DNA of 64,000 nt from Lachnospiraceae bacterium (GCA_022791975.1 JAAWAC010000031.1:50000-113999), one strand, 5' to 3'; positions 43,410 through 53,536 are shown, counted from the first letter of the stretch. The notes: generated by a model from the sequence alone, not told the origin. A program made the numbers and translations.

Positions 43410-44726
43410 ATGGCGTATTCTACATTTCAGGGAGGTGTACATCCCTTTAAAGGAAAACGTATGTCCAAGGATAAATTTATCCTGGAGTATTTGCCAAAGG
43501 GAGAGGTGGTTTATCCCCTGTCCCAGCATATTGGAGCGCCAGCCCATCCCTTGGTGAAAAGAGGGGATCGGGTGCTGGTGGGACAGAAGATTGCCGAGGC
43601 CTCCGGCTATGTGTCGGCACCAGTGCATGCTTCCGTGTCGGGAACAGTGAAAGCCATAGAGCTTCGTCTTACAGCAGCCGGTCAGCCCTCCCCCTGCATA
43701 GTGGTGGAGAACGATGAATGGTATGAAGAGGTGGAGTATCCCCCGGTCAGGCCTTTGGAGGAACTGACCAGGGATGAAATCCTGGAGCTTATCCGGGAGG
43801 CAGGGGTGGTGGGAATGGGAGGCGCCGGTTTTCCCACCCATGTGAAGCTGGCAGTAAAAAATCCCAACCGGATACGGTATGTTATCGTGAATTGCTCCGA
43901 GTGTGAGCCTTATCTGACCAGTGATTACAGGCGGATGGTGGAAAATCCGGATTGGCTGATTCTGGGCCTCAAGGTAATGCTGAAGCTTTTTGACAAGGCT
44001 GTGGGAATTCTGGCTGTGGAGGATCACAAGAGGGATGCCATCACAGCCCTTCAGATGGCATCCGGAAATGAGCAGCGGATGGAGATTCATGTGTTACAGA
44101 CCAAGTATCCCCAAGGGTGTGAGCGGATGCTGGTGTATGCCTGTACAGGGCGGGAGATCAATTCCTCCATGTTGCCTGCGGATGTGGGTTGTGTGGTGAA
44201 CAATGTGGATACGGTCTGTGCCATTTACCAGGCGGTGTATTTGGGGCGCCCTCTGACACACCGGATTGTGACAGTTACAGGCGACGCCATTGCAGACCCC
44301 TGTAATTTTGATGTGTGCATGGGAACCAGCTATAAGGAGCTGGTACAGGCAGCGGGGGGCTTTCGTCGGGAGCCTAAAAAAATAATTTCCGGAGGCCCTA
44401 TGATGGGGCAGAGTCTTGCTTCCCTGGGGGTGCCGGTGGTAAAGACTTCCTCGGCTTTGCTTTGTCTGAGCCGGGATGAGGTGGCCAGTGCCAATCCCAG
44501 CCCCTGCATTCACTGCGGATACTGCGTGACGGCCTGCCCGGAGCGGCTGATTCCCTCCAAGCTGGCGGACTACGCAGAGCGATTTCAGGAGGAGCCCTTC
44601 CGCAAATTATATGGGATGGAATGCATGGAATGTGGCAGCTGTAGCTATGTGTGTCCGGCCAAACGGCAGCTGACTCAGTCTATCCGGGCATTTCGACGGG
44701 AGCTGCTGGCAAAGGGTAAAAAATAG
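43410..44726 (+). CDS. rnfC: Rnf complex subunit C
   Basis: The 438-residue protein has the RnfC N-terminal domain (TFQGGVHPFKGKR), the NADH/FMN-binding motif GMGGAGFPTHVK, the NCSECEPYLTSD segment, and two [4Fe-4S] motifs near the C-terminus (CIHCGYCVTACP and CMECGSCSYVCP). RnfC takes electrons to or from NAD in the Na+/H+-pumping ferredoxin:NAD oxidoreductase. rnfD follows at 14 bp. rnfG, E, A and B are not found here. Confidence 0.94.
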   Translation: MAYSTFQGGVHPFKGKRMSKDKFILEYLPKGEVVYPLSQHIGAPAHPLVKRGDRVLVGQKIAEASGYVSAPVHASVSGTVKAIELRLTAAGQPSPCIVVENDEWYEEVEYPPVRPLEELTRDEILELIREAGVVGMGGAGFPTHVKLAVKNPNRIRYVIVNCSECEPYLTSDYRRMVENPDWLILGLKVMLKLFDKAVGILAVEDHKRDAITALQMASGNEQRMEIHVLQTKYPQGCERMLVYACTGREINSSMLPADVGCVVNNVDTVCAIYQAVYLGRPLTHRIVTVTGDAIADPCNFDVCMGTSYKELVQAAGGFRREPKKIISGGPMMGQSLASLGVPVVKTSSALLCLSRDEVASANPSPCIHCGYCVTACPERLIPSKLADYAERFQEEPFRKLYGMECMECGSCSYVCPAKRQLTQSIRAFRRELLAKGKK

Positions 44727-44740
44727 GAGGCGCATTTACA

Positions 44741-45673
44741 ATGGAAAAATTAATGCATATTTCAGCTACTCCTCATGTTCGTTCCCAGATGAGCACGGCG
44801 CGGATCATGCAGATAGTGCTGCTGTCCCTGTTGCCGGCTACGATCTATGGTGTGGTTCATTTTGGTATCCAGGCCTTGTATCAGATTCTGGTGTGTATGG
44901 GGACTTGTGTGGTGGCGGAATTTTTATATGAAGCTTTTGCAGATCGTCCGGTGCGGGTTTGGGATTGCAGCTCTCTGGTGACCGGGCTTTTGTTGGCGCT
45001 GACCTTGCCGGTTTCCGCTCCTCTTTGGGTGGGGGCCCTGGGCAGCGTATTTGCTGTGATTGTAATTAAAATGCTTTTTGGAGGTGTAGGGCAAAATATC
45101 GTCAATCCAGCCTTGGGTGCTCGCTGCTTTTTGATGCTTTCCTTTGCAGGCATGATGACGAATTTTACGGCAGATGGCATAAGTGGTCCTACACCGCTGG
45201 CTCTTTTGAAGAACGGAGAAACCGTGGATCCTCTGGAGATGATTCTGGGAAATACCGCAGGAACCATTGGGGAGACTTCTATGGTGGCTCTTTTGGCAGG
45301 GGCCATGATACTTTTGCTGTTTGGCATTATCGATCTGCGCATCCCTGGCAGCTATCTGGTAAGCTTTACAGTGTTTTGCATATTTTTTGCAGGCAGGGGA
45401 TTTGACCCTGTATATCTGGTTTCCCAGCTGTGTGGCGGCGGGCTTATGCTGGGGGCGTGGTTTATGGCAACGGATTTTGTCACCTCTCCCATTACACCTG
45501 GAGGAAAGGTTCTTTACGGTGTGTTATTGGGCGTGCTGACAGGCGTGTTTCGCATATGGGGCGGAAGTGCGGAAGGTGTTTCCTATGCAATTTTGCTGGG
45601 AAATCTGTCTGTCCCCCTGTTGGAGAAGCTGACGGTGCCAAGAGCCTTTGGATGCAGGAGAGGAAAGCGCTAG
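44741..45673 (+). CDS. rnfD: Rnf complex subunit D
   Basis: The 310-residue membrane protein has eight to ten helices and the RnfD motifs GGVGQNIVNPALGAR and MATDFVTSPITPGGKVLYG. The Thr in ISGPTPLALL sits where FMN is covalently bound in RnfD. It follows rnfC directly after AGGAGG. ruvA starts one base after its stop, so the normal rnfGEAB genes are absent at this position. Confidence 0.93.
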   Translation: MEKLMHISATPHVRSQMSTARIMQIVLLSLLPATIYGVVHFGIQALYQILVCMGTCVVAEFLYEAFADRPVRVWDCSSLVTGLLLALTLPVSAPLWVGALGSVFAVIVIKMLFGGVGQNIVNPALGARCFLMLSFAGMMTNFTADGISGPTPLALLKNGETVDPLEMILGNTAGTIGETSMVALLAGAMILLLFGIIDLRIPGSYLVSFTVFCIFFAGRGFDPVYLVSQLCGGGLMLGAWFMATDFVTSPITPGGKVLYGVLLGVLTGVFRIWGGSAEGVSYAILLGNLSVPLLEKLTVPRAFGCRRGKR

Positions 45674-45674
45674 G

Positions 45675-46298
45675 ATGATCGGATATGTAAGAGGGCAGGT
45701 AGAATATGTGGAGCCGGAGGCTGGCCTGGTGGTAGTGGAGGCTGGGGGTATCGGCTATAATATTCTGGTTTCTGGCAAGGAATTTTCCCTTTTGCCCGGC
45801 CGGGGAAATGAGGTTCGGCTGCACACATATCTCCAGGTACGGGAGGACGCCATGCAGCTTTTCGGGTTTTTGAGCCGGGAGGATTTGCAGTTTTTCCGGC
45901 TGCTTATCGGGGTTAATGGGATTGGTCCCAAGGCAGCGCTGGGAATTCTCTCTGTGTTTGGGGCGGATGAGCTGCGCTTTGCCATCCTGGCAGATGATGC
46001 AAAGATGATTTCCCGGGCACCGGGAATCGGGGCTAAAACAGCCCGTAAGCTGATATTAGAACTGAAAGATAAGCTTTCTTTAGAAGATGCCTTTGAGAAG
46101 AAACTGGCCCATCAGCAGGAGGACGCGTCTCTGGAGAGGACAAAGGGAGGCAGTGAGGATGAGGCTGTACAGGCGTTGATGGCCCTGGGGTACTCTCCCT
46201 CGGATGCTCTGCGGGCAGTCCGAAAGGTGGAAGGCGCGGCGGACATGGATGTGGAGGAAATTTTGAAGGCAGCCCTGAAGCAGATGGCATTCCTGTAG
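45675..46298 (+). CDS. ruvA: Holliday junction branch migration protein RuvA
   Basis: The 207-residue protein has the OB-fold N-terminus MIGYVRGQVEYVEPEAG, the HhH motifs VNGIGPKAAL and APGIGAKTAR, and the C-terminal RuvB-binding domain (EAVQALMALGYSPSDALRAV). It forms the tetramer that holds the junction for RuvB. The ATG at 45675 is one base after rnfD. Confidence 0.95.
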   Translation: MIGYVRGQVEYVEPEAGLVVVEAGGIGYNILVSGKEFSLLPGRGNEVRLHTYLQVREDAMQLFGFLSREDLQFFRLLIGVNGIGPKAALGILSVFGADELRFAILADDAKMISRAPGIGAKTARKLILELKDKLSLEDAFEKKLAHQQEDASLERTKGGSEDEAVQALMALGYSPSDALRAVRKVEGAADMDVEEILKAALKQMAFL

Positions 46299-46352
46299 GA
46301 GACAAGGGGCCAAGACAGACAGCCTGGGGCAGAACAGGAGCGAGGAGAATAT

Positions 46353-47336
46353 ATGGCCAGACGGATTATTACGACGGATGCCACGGAGGAGGATATAAAG
46401 ATTGAGTACAGCCTGCGTCCGCAGTTGCTGGAGGAGTATATCGGTCAGGCGAAAGCAAAGGCCAATTTAAAAATTTATATTGAGGCAGCCAAGGGACGGG
46501 GAGAGTCTCTGGACCATGTGCTTTTTTACGGACCACCTGGGTTGGGAAAGACTACGCTGGCGGGCATTATTGCCAATGAGATGGGAGTTCATATGAAGGT
46601 GACCAGTGGGCCGGCTATAGAAAAGCCCGGAGAGATGGCTGCCATTTTGAATAACCTCCAGGAGGGGGATGTGCTCTTTGTGGATGAAATTCACCGGCTC
46701 AACCGGCAGGTGGAGGAGGTGCTCTATCCGGCTATGGAGGACTATGCCATTGATATTATGATTGGGAAAGGGGCCACAGCACGCTCCATTCGCCTGGATC
46801 TTCCTCATTTTACCCTGATTGGAGCCACCACACGGGCAGGTCTTTTGACGGCACCTTTGCGGGATCGGTTTGGAGTGGTGCATCATCTGGAATTTTATAC
46901 GGAGGAGGAGCTGGAGGTGATTGTCACCCGCTCCGCCCAGGTGCTTCAGGTGGAAATTGATTCCGACGGGGCATTGGAGATTGCCCGCCGCTCCCGGGGC
47001 ACTCCCAGGCTTGCCAATCGGCTGTTAAAGCGTGTGCGCGATTTTGCACAGGTAAAATATGATGGAAGAATTACCGGAGAGACGGCCAGGCTTGCGCTGG
47101 ATCTGTTGGAGGTGGATAAGAACGGCCTAGATCAGACAGACAGAATGATTCTGCGGACTATGATAGAGAAGTTTGCCGGCGGACCGGTGGGATTGGACAC
47201 GCTGGCAGCGGCTATCGGGGAGGATGCAGGAACCATAGAGGATGTGTATGAGCCTTTTCTTATTAAAAATGGCTTTATCAATCGGACTCCACGGGGGCGG
47301 GTGGTGTCAGAATTGGCATACAGACATCTGGGATAG
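46353..47336 (+). CDS. ruvB: Holliday junction ATP-dependent helicase RuvB
   Basis: The 327-residue AAA+ motor has Walker [10 protein letters not shown], Walker B FVDEIHRL, sensor GATTRAG, arginine finger DRFG and the C-terminal winged helix ([16 protein letters not shown]). It drives branch migration with RuvA. AGGAGAA-type site upstream; 54 bp after ruvA. Confidence 0.96.
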   Translation: MARRIITTDATEEDIKIEYSLRPQLLEEYIGQAKAKANLKIYIEAAKGRGESLDHVLFYGPPGLGKTTLAGIIANEMGVHMKVTSGPAIEKPGEMAAILNNLQEGDVLFVDEIHRLNRQVEEVLYPAMEDYAIDIMIGKGATARSIRLDLPHFTLIGATTRAGLLTAPLRDRFGVVHHLEFYTEEELEVIVTRSAQVLQVEIDSDGALEIARRSRGTPRLANRLLKRVRDFAQVKYDGRITGETARLALDLLEVDKNGLDQTDRMILRTMIEKFAGGPVGLDTLAAAIGEDAGTIEDVYEPFLIKNGFINRTPRGRVVSELAYRHLG

Positions 47337-47355
47337 GCCTGGACAAAAATATTCG

Positions 47356-47385
47356 TTGCTTTTGGGTGGGCAATTAGAGTATACT
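47356..47385 (+). promoter_or_regulatory. Putative promoter of the ZapA-like gene
   Basis: TTGCTT and TATACT are 18 bp apart, 77 bp before the start codon. Confidence 0.4.
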
Positions 47386-47462
47386 ATAAGAAAGGGATAG
47401 AGTGGCTAAAGAGGATTGGCTGGCTGCGGGATTGTGATTAGAAAAACAAGAGGGCGTGGGAG

Positions 47463-48233
47463 ATGGCATCAAAAAACATTGCAGAGGTAGTGATTGCCGG
47501 GAGAGTTTTAAAGATTACAGGTTATGAGAGCACAGAATATCTGCATCAGGTTGCGACCTATATCAATGATAAAATAGGGGAATTTGAACAGCTGGAGGGA
47601 TATCGCAGGCAGTCCAGTGATCAGAAGCAGATCATGATCTATATGAATCTGGCGGACGATTTTTTTAAGGCCCGGCGGCAGGCAGATCAGCAGAAAATAG
47701 AGCTGGAAAAAAAGGAAAAGGAAATGTACAGCTTGAAGCATGACCTGGTTGAGAGCCAGATGGCCCATGAGAACCTGGAGCAGAGCTCTAAGGAGGAGCG
47801 GGAAAGGCTGGAGCAGGAAGCCAAGGATAAGCTTGAGAGCGTGAAAAAGGGTTATAAGGAAAAACTGGAGCAGCAGGAGCAGGCAATCCGGGACCAGCTT
47901 GCTCAGGAGTACCAGGAAAAACTTGCGGCTGCAGAGCAGGAGTTTTGTACCCAGGCGGAAAAAACAGAACAGGAGTTCCGTGCTCAGGCGGAAAAAACAG
48001 AACAGGAGTTCCGTGCTCAGGCGGAGAAAGCAGAGCAGGAGATCCGGGAGAGTCTTGCACAAGAATACCAGGAAAAGCTTGCGGCTGCGGAGGAAAATAA
48101 AGGCGCGTCCTACCGGGAGGCTGAGGGGTTACGGGCACAGATTCGTGAGCTGCGCCATGAGATTATGAAGATGGAGGCGGAAGCCAAAAACCGGGGCAGC
48201 AAAGGGTATGGAAATCGTTATAACGGAAATTAG
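47463..48233 (+). CDS. ZapA-like cell division protein with extended coiled-coil tail
   Basis: Residues 1-75 match ZapA (VVIAGRVLKITGYESTEYLHQVA, MIYMNLADDFFKA), which bundles FtsZ at the division ring. Residues 75-235 form a long Gln/Glu/Lys-rich coiled coil with 11-residue repeats (AEKTEQEFRAQ), and the last residues are Gly/Asn-rich. A plain ZapA is 85-110 residues, so this is more than twice the usual length. GGGAG lies close to the ATG at 47463; a gagGG site further up is also possible. Confidence 0.85.
   Translation: MASKNIAEVVIAGRVLKITGYESTEYLHQVATYINDKIGEFEQLEGYRRQSSDQKQIMIYMNLADDFFKARRQADQQKIELEKKEKEMYSLKHDLVESQMAHENLEQSSKEERERLEQEAKDKLESVKKGYKEKLEQQEQAIRDQLAQEYQEKLAAAEQEFCTQAEKTEQEFRAQAEKTEQEFRAQAEKAEQEIRESLAQEYQEKLAAAEENKGASYREAEGLRAQIRELRHEIMKMEAEAKNRGSKGYGNRYNGN
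47955..48053. repeat. 33-bp in-frame repeats in the ZapA-like gene
   Basis: Two identical 33-bp units (47955-47987 and 47988-48020) encode AEKTEQEFRAQ, followed by a diverged third unit to 48053. The preceding unit is related but more degenerate. Confidence 0.85.
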
Positions 48234-48358
48234 CGTGGATGCTGGAGCAGGTAGTAAACAAAAGCAGACACAGGGAAAAGAAAACCGCCGCAAAAGAGGG
48301 AACCAGGAAAGAGGGGGATGATTTGCAGCGGTTTTTTGTATTATGGAGAGAATGAGGG

Positions 48359-50737
48359 ATGAAAAAGCAGGTAGAGCTGCTGGCGCCAGCTGGGTCATGG
48401 GAGAGTATGCAAGCGGCTATGGCAGCGGGAGCGGACGCAGTCTATATGGGTGGATTACAATTTGGGGCAAGGGCCTATGCCCACAATCTGGACCAGGATA
48501 AGCTGTGCAGAGCCATTGACTTTGCGCACCTCCATGGGGGACGATTATATTTAACGGTAAACACGTTGTTAAAGGAGGAGGAGCTGGAGGGGCTTACAGG
48601 ATACCTTCGGCCTTTTTACCAGCAGGGGCTGGACGGCGTGATCGTACAGGACCTGGGAGTTTGGGACCATATCCGTCGGGAGCTTCCTGGACTGCCCCTT
48701 CATGTGAGCACCCAGATGACCCTTCTTGGGGCGGCGGGGGCTGCCCTGCTAAAGGAAATGGGAGCATCCCGTATGGTACCGGCCCGGGAGCTGTCTTTGG
48801 AGGAAATTCGCAGTATCAAGCAGGAGGTTGCCATTGAGGTGGAAACTTTTGTACATGGGGCTTTATGCTACTGCTATTCCGGCCAATGCCTGTTCAGTAG
48901 CCTTTTGGGGGGACGCAGCGGCAATCGAGGCCGGTGTGCCCAGCCTTGTCGTCTACCCTATCAGGCTATGGAAGAGTACGGCGGTAAAAAAAGGAATAAA
49001 ATCTCCCAAAAGGGGGAGGAATATTTGTTAAGTCCCCGGGATTTGTGTACCATTGAGATGCTTCCGGAGCTTATAGAGGCAGGAATTGATTCCTTTAAGA
49101 TTGAGGGGCGGATGAAGCGTCCGGAATATACAGCCGGCGTAGTCCAGATATACCGGAAATATATGGACAGATATGAGGAGCAGGGCCGAGAGAGGTACAG
49201 GGTAGAACAGGAGGATATGGAGATCTTGCGGGCCCTGTATAATCGAGGCGGCTTTACGCAGGGGTATTACCAGCAGAAAAACGGCAGGAAGATGATTTCC
49301 CTGGTGCGTCCCAATCATTTTGAGGATGCTTCCTCCTCCAAGGATGCCCGGGGACGGGACGAGAGGCGGTCTTATGAGGAGCTTTTGTCTTGGCTACGAA
49401 AAGCGTATGTGGAACAGGAGAAAAAGGAAAAAATTCAGGGAACCTTAAAGGTTTCCAAAGAAAAGCCCAATGTTTTTCTGTTAGAGTGGAAGGGTATCCA
49501 GGTACAGGTAGAGGGGGAACCGGCTCAGGAGCCGAAAAACCGGCCTATGTCAGAGCAGGAAATTCGAAGACAGATGGAGAAAACAGGAAATACCCCCTTT
49601 GTGTGGGAGCATCTTACCATAGAGACAGAGGAGGCTGTGTTTATTCCCTTACAAAGCTTAAACCAGCTGCGCCGCCAGGGGCTTAGGAAACTGGAGGAGG
49701 AAATCTGTGGAAGGTGGCGCCGAGCCGGGATAGAAAAGCCAGACTTTGGTCAGCCAAGTGGGAGGGAAAAGCCAGATTTCGGTCATTCATCCCCAGAGGA
49801 ATGCCAAAAAGGGGCAGACGGCCAGGGAATGGGGAATGGACAGCTGAACCGGAGAAGGGGAGACAGACGGGCAAGACAGCAGCAGACACAGGACTGGAGA
49901 CCAATCCTGCGGGTGCAGGTAGATGCGCCCTGGATGCTGGAGCCAGTGTTGGCTGAGCCCCTGGTAGATGGAGTCTATGTGGATGGGGAGGCCTTTTTTT
50001 GCTCTCTGCCTGGAAAGGATGAGAGGATCCATGTGGGGACTGAGGTGGTTGGGCGCTGCCAGAGGGCTGGAAAGAGCTGCTATCTGGTTATGCCGGATAT
50101 ATTTCGCCAGGAGCAGCAGGTCTTTTATGAGAAATGGTTTCCGGATTTTTGGAAGGCTGGTTTTCAGGGAATTCTGGTGCGGAATCTGGAGGAGGTGCAA
50201 TTTTTGCGCCAGAATGGCTACAAAGGGGAATGGATACCAGATGCCAAGCTTTATACCTTTAACCGGGAGGCGCGTCAGGTGCTTATGGGATTGGGGGCGG
50301 CTTGTACCACGCTGCCCTATGAGCTCAATGAGTGGGAGCTTCAAAGACGGGGGTGCCAGGCGGATGAGCTGGTAGTGTACGGGTATCAGCCTATGATGGT
50401 CACAGCCAACTGTGTGGCAAAGACCTTGCATCAATGTAGAAAAGAGCCCGGCCTTCTCTACCTTCAGGACCGGTATCGGAAAATGTTTCCTGTCAGGCGC
50501 TGTTGCGCAGGCTGTTATAATATTATATACAACAGTGCACCGCTGTATCTTCTGGATTGTACCCGGGAACTTTTTCGTCTGCAACCAGGAAGCCTTCGGC
50601 TACACTTTACCATGGAGGAAAAGGATGTCTTAAAGAGTATCCTTCAGGAAGCAGTAAGGATTTTCAAGAAGGGGGCGATCCCATCTCTTTCTCTGGGAAA
50701 TTTTACCAGAGGACATCTCAAACGAGGAGTGGAATAG
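48359..50737 (+). CDS. U32-family peptidase, large RlhA/DUF3656-type
   Basis: The 792-residue protein starts with the U32 domain (ELLAPAGSWESMQAAMAAGADAVYMG) and has the Fe-S type cysteines of the family in HGALCYCYSGQC and NRGRCAQPC. A DUF3656-like insertion lies around residues 330-440, and a second part of the U32 fold follows at the C-terminus. RlhA-like members hydroxylate C2501 of 23S rRNA; other members are proteases, so the exact role is open. The ATG at 48359 starts with MKKQVELLAPAG. Its stop abuts the ftsW-like start. Confidence 0.88.
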   Translation: MKKQVELLAPAGSWESMQAAMAAGADAVYMGGLQFGARAYAHNLDQDKLCRAIDFAHLHGGRLYLTVNTLLKEEELEGLTGYLRPFYQQGLDGVIVQDLGVWDHIRRELPGLPLHVSTQMTLLGAAGAALLKEMGASRMVPARELSLEEIRSIKQEVAIEVETFVHGALCYCYSGQCLFSSLLGGRSGNRGRCAQPCRLPYQAMEEYGGKKRNKISQKGEEYLLSPRDLCTIEMLPELIEAGIDSFKIEGRMKRPEYTAGVVQIYRKYMDRYEEQGRERYRVEQEDMEILRALYNRGGFTQGYYQQKNGRKMISLVRPNHFEDASSSKDARGRDERRSYEELLSWLRKAYVEQEKKEKIQGTLKVSKEKPNVFLLEWKGIQVQVEGEPAQEPKNRPMSEQEIRRQMEKTGNTPFVWEHLTIETEEAVFIPLQSLNQLRRQGLRKLEEEICGRWRRAGIEKPDFGQPSGREKPDFGHSSPEECQKGADGQGMGNGQLNRRRGDRRARQQQTQDWRPILRVQVDAPWMLEPVLAEPLVDGVYVDGEAFFCSLPGKDERIHVGTEVVGRCQRAGKSCYLVMPDIFRQEQQVFYEKWFPDFWKAGFQGILVRNLEEVQFLRQNGYKGEWIPDAKLYTFNREARQVLMGLGAACTTLPYELNEWELQRRGCQADELVVYGYQPMMVTANCVAKTLHQCRKEPGLLYLQDRYRKMFPVRRCCAGCYNIIYNSAPLYLLDCTRELFRLQPGSLRLHFTMEEKDVLKSILQEAVRIFKKGAIPSLSLGNFTRGHLKRGVE

Positions 50738-52108
50738 ATGACCAACTTGATTGTGGAGCTGTCCAAATATGGCTTGACCATTTTGGTGGCGCTCTATACT
50801 CTAATGAGCTTTTCCATTTTAAAACAGAAAACAGCAGGGCAGGAGAAGGGCTTTGGATTGCAGCGGGTCATTTTGTTTTTTTTGCATTTTTTAGCCTATG
50901 CAGTGATGTATTTTCAAACAGAAAATGATAAGCTTTTGGTATTTTACGTGGCCCAGGTGTTGCTGGTGTCCCTGGTGCAGATGCTGTTTCAGACAGTGTA
51001 TCCGGGAACCAACCGGCTGGTGTTAAACAATATGTGCTTTCTGCTGTCAGTAGGTTTTATTGTGCTTACCCGGCTTTCTTACGACAGGGCAGTGAAGCAG
51101 TTTCAGATTGCCCTTTTGTCACTTCTGGTGTGTTTTTTTGTGCCCTTTCTGATCCGAAAACTTAAATTTCTGCCCTGGCTTTCCTGGGTGTATGGGGGCG
51201 CTGGTCTGGTTCTTTTGGTGGTGGTTATGCTGGTTGGCAAGGACAGCAACGGTGCAAAGCTTTCTCTGCGTCTGGGGGAGAGCTTTGCTGTGCAGCCCTC
51301 GGAATTTGTAAAGATCTTATTTGCCCTGTTTACCGCTTCCCGTTTGTCCAAATCTACGGCTTTTCGGGATGTGGTGGTGACCAGTGTGGTGGCTGGAATC
51401 CATGTGGTGATTCTAGTGCTTTCCCGAGATTTGGGCGGCGCCCTGATTTTTTTTGTCATGTATCTCATTGTGTTGTATGCAGCGTCCAAACAGCCCCTTT
51501 ATCTCTTTGGAGGCCTAGCCGCCGGGTGTGGAGCCTCTTATGTGGCTTACCAGCTGTTTGCCCACGTGCGGGTGCGGGTATTGGCTTGGAGCGATCCTTT
51601 TTCCTATATTGATAAGGAGGGGTATCAGATCACCCAGTCATTGTTTGCCATTGGCACTGGAGGCTGGTTTGGCATGGGGCTTTTTCAGGGAACGCCCAAC
51701 AAGATTCCCTATGTGGAGCAGGATTTTGTTTTCTCGGCTGTGGCTGAGGAGCTGGGAGGAATTTTTGCCATCTGTCTCATCCTGATCTGTCTGAGCAGCT
51801 TTCTGATGTTTGTCAATATTGCCATGCAGTTGCGGGAACCTTTTTACCGGTTGGCTGCACTGGGTCTTGGGACCTTGTATGGCTTTCAGGTGTTTTTGAC
51901 CATTGGAGGTGGAATCAAATGTATTCCCTCCACAGGCGTGACATTGCCCCTGGTGAGCTATGGGGGAAGCTCTCTCTTGGCAAGCCTTTTGAGCTTTTCC
52001 ATTATTCAGGGAATGTATCTATTGCGGGAAGATGAGGAGACCAAAATTGAGAAAGAAAAGCGCGTCCCCAAAAAGGGAAAGACCCAGAAAACAAAAAAAG
52101 AATCATGA
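50738..52108 (+). CDS. FtsW/RodA/SpoVE-family peptidoglycan glycosyltransferase
   Basis: The 456-residue membrane protein has ten to twelve helices and SEDS-family motifs: AVQPSEFVKI, SRDLGGALIFF, and a C-terminal GITLPLVSYGG-type segment (STGVTLPLVSYGGSS). It polymerises lipid II together with a class B PBP, encoded next. The ATG at 50738 directly follows the U32 stop. The helical N-terminus is long for FtsW, and its precise subgroup (RodA, FtsW or SpoVE) is not settled. Confidence 0.93.
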   Translation: MTNLIVELSKYGLTILVALYTLMSFSILKQKTAGQEKGFGLQRVILFFLHFLAYAVMYFQTENDKLLVFYVAQVLLVSLVQMLFQTVYPGTNRLVLNNMCFLLSVGFIVLTRLSYDRAVKQFQIALLSLLVCFFVPFLIRKLKFLPWLSWVYGGAGLVLLVVVMLVGKDSNGAKLSLRLGESFAVQPSEFVKILFALFTASRLSKSTAFRDVVVTSVVAGIHVVILVLSRDLGGALIFFVMYLIVLYAASKQPLYLFGGLAAGCGASYVAYQLFAHVRVRVLAWSDPFSYIDKEGYQITQSLFAIGTGGWFGMGLFQGTPNKIPYVEQDFVFSAVAEELGGIFAICLILICLSSFLMFVNIAMQLREPFYRLAALGLGTLYGFQVFLTIGGGIKCIPSTGVTLPLVSYGGSSLLASLLSFSIIQGMYLLREDEETKIEKEKRVPKKGKTQKTKKES

Positions 52109-53501
52109 GATGGCCATGGTCACCTATCTGTTCACGGGTCTGTTTACCCTGCTTATTGGGTACCTGGTGTATTTTGAAGGGGTTCTTCGGGAAGATGTGA
52201 TCAATAATCCTTATAATTCCCGGCAGGAGACCTTTGCAGAGCATGTGGTCCGGGGAAAAATCCTGGCGTCTGACGGTACGGTGCTGGCGGAAACACAGGT
52301 GGCGTCTGACGGCACGGAAACCCGAACCTATCCTTATGGGGATATCTTTGCCCATGTGGTGGGCTATGGGACGCATGGCCGCTCCGGGGTGGAGGCACTG
52401 GGAAATTTTAGCCTTCTCACCTCCAATGCCTTTTTGCCCGAGCGGATCACCCGGGAGCTGAAAGAGGAAAAAAATATGGGGGATAATCTGGTGACCACTC
52501 TGGATGTAGATCTGCAGCGGGCTGCCTATGCCGCTCTGGGAGATCAGAAGGGGGCGGTGGTGGCTTTAGAGCCTTCCACAGGGAAGATTCTCTGTATGGT
52601 GTCCAAGCCGGATTTTGATCCCAATGAAATTGCCCGGGAATGGGACAACTGGAATTCTCTGAAATCGGAGGACAGCGTGCTTTACAACCGTGCGACCCAG
52701 GGACTTTATGCGCCGGGATCGGTGTTCAAGGTGGTGACGCTTTTGGAGTATCTGCGGGAAAATCCGGAGGCCGAGGACGCTACCTTTTCCTGTAGTGGGT
52801 CCCTGACCCAGGGGGAGTATACCATTAGCTGTTATGGAAAAAAGGCCCATGGCACCCAGTCTCTCCAGAAGGCCTTTGCCAATTCCTGTAATACGGCTTT
52901 CTCCCAGATTGGTTTGGAGCTTGATTTGACAGCCTTTTCCCAGACCTGTGACGGTTTACTGTTTGGGAAGAATCTGCCTGTGCCTTTGCCCTACTCCATC
53001 AGTTCCTTTGCCCTCAAGCCAGGAGCAGGAGACCACGAGAGAATGATGACAGCCATGGGGCAGGGACAGACCATGGTGTCCCCCATGCATATGGCCCTGA
53101 TTACTTCCAGCATTGCCAACAATGGGATTCTTATGGAGCCTTATCTGATTGACCATGTGGAAAATTATACGGGTGATCTGGTGCGGACTTACCGGCCCAA
53201 GACCTATGGAGCCCTGATGACCGATGTGGAATCCCAAAAGCTTACGGAGTATATGGAACAGGTGGTGGAGGAGGGCACGGCCAAGACCCTGAAAAACCTG
53301 CCTGTTACTGTGGCCGGAAAAACGGGGAGCGCCGAGTACAGCAGTGACAAGAGTAAGAGTCATGCCTGGTTTGTGGGATTTTCCACGGAGGAGGGCCGGG
53401 ATTTGGCGGTCTGTGTGCTGGTGGAGGGGGCCGGCTCCGGGGGTGAGCACGCGGTGCCCATTGCCCGGGTGTTATTTGAGGTGTATTATGGGGGAAGGTA
53501 A
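52032..53501 (+). CDS. Class B penicillin-binding protein (transpeptidase)
   Basis: The 489-residue protein has a basic cytosolic N-terminus, one membrane helix (about residues 28-50), a small pedestal domain and a transpeptidase domain. The active-site Ser is Ser230 in PGSVFKV (SxxK), with SCN in FANSCNTAF and KTG in AGKTGSAEYS. It crosslinks glycan strands made by its FtsW/RodA partner. The first ATG at 52032 overlaps that gene by 77 bp. ATG at 52110 is a weaker alternative. Confidence 0.9.
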   Translation: MRRPKLRKKSASPKRERPRKQKKNHEMAMVTYLFTGLFTLLIGYLVYFEGVLREDVINNPYNSRQETFAEHVVRGKILASDGTVLAETQVASDGTETRTYPYGDIFAHVVGYGTHGRSGVEALGNFSLLTSNAFLPERITRELKEEKNMGDNLVTTLDVDLQRAAYAALGDQKGAVVALEPSTGKILCMVSKPDFDPNEIAREWDNWNSLKSEDSVLYNRATQGLYAPGSVFKVVTLLEYLRENPEAEDATFSCSGSLTQGEYTISCYGKKAHGTQSLQKAFANSCNTAFSQIGLELDLTAFSQTCDGLLFGKNLPVPLPYSISSFALKPGAGDHERMMTAMGQGQTMVSPMHMALITSSIANNGILMEPYLIDHVENYTGDLVRTYRPKTYGALMTDVESQKLTEYMEQVVEEGTAKTLKNLPVTVAGKTGSAEYSSDKSKSHAWFVGFSTEEGRDLAVCVLVEGAGSGGEHAVPIARVLFEVYYGGR

Positions 53502-53536
53502 ATAAGTGAGGATTTGGAATTGAGACCAGGCGAATA

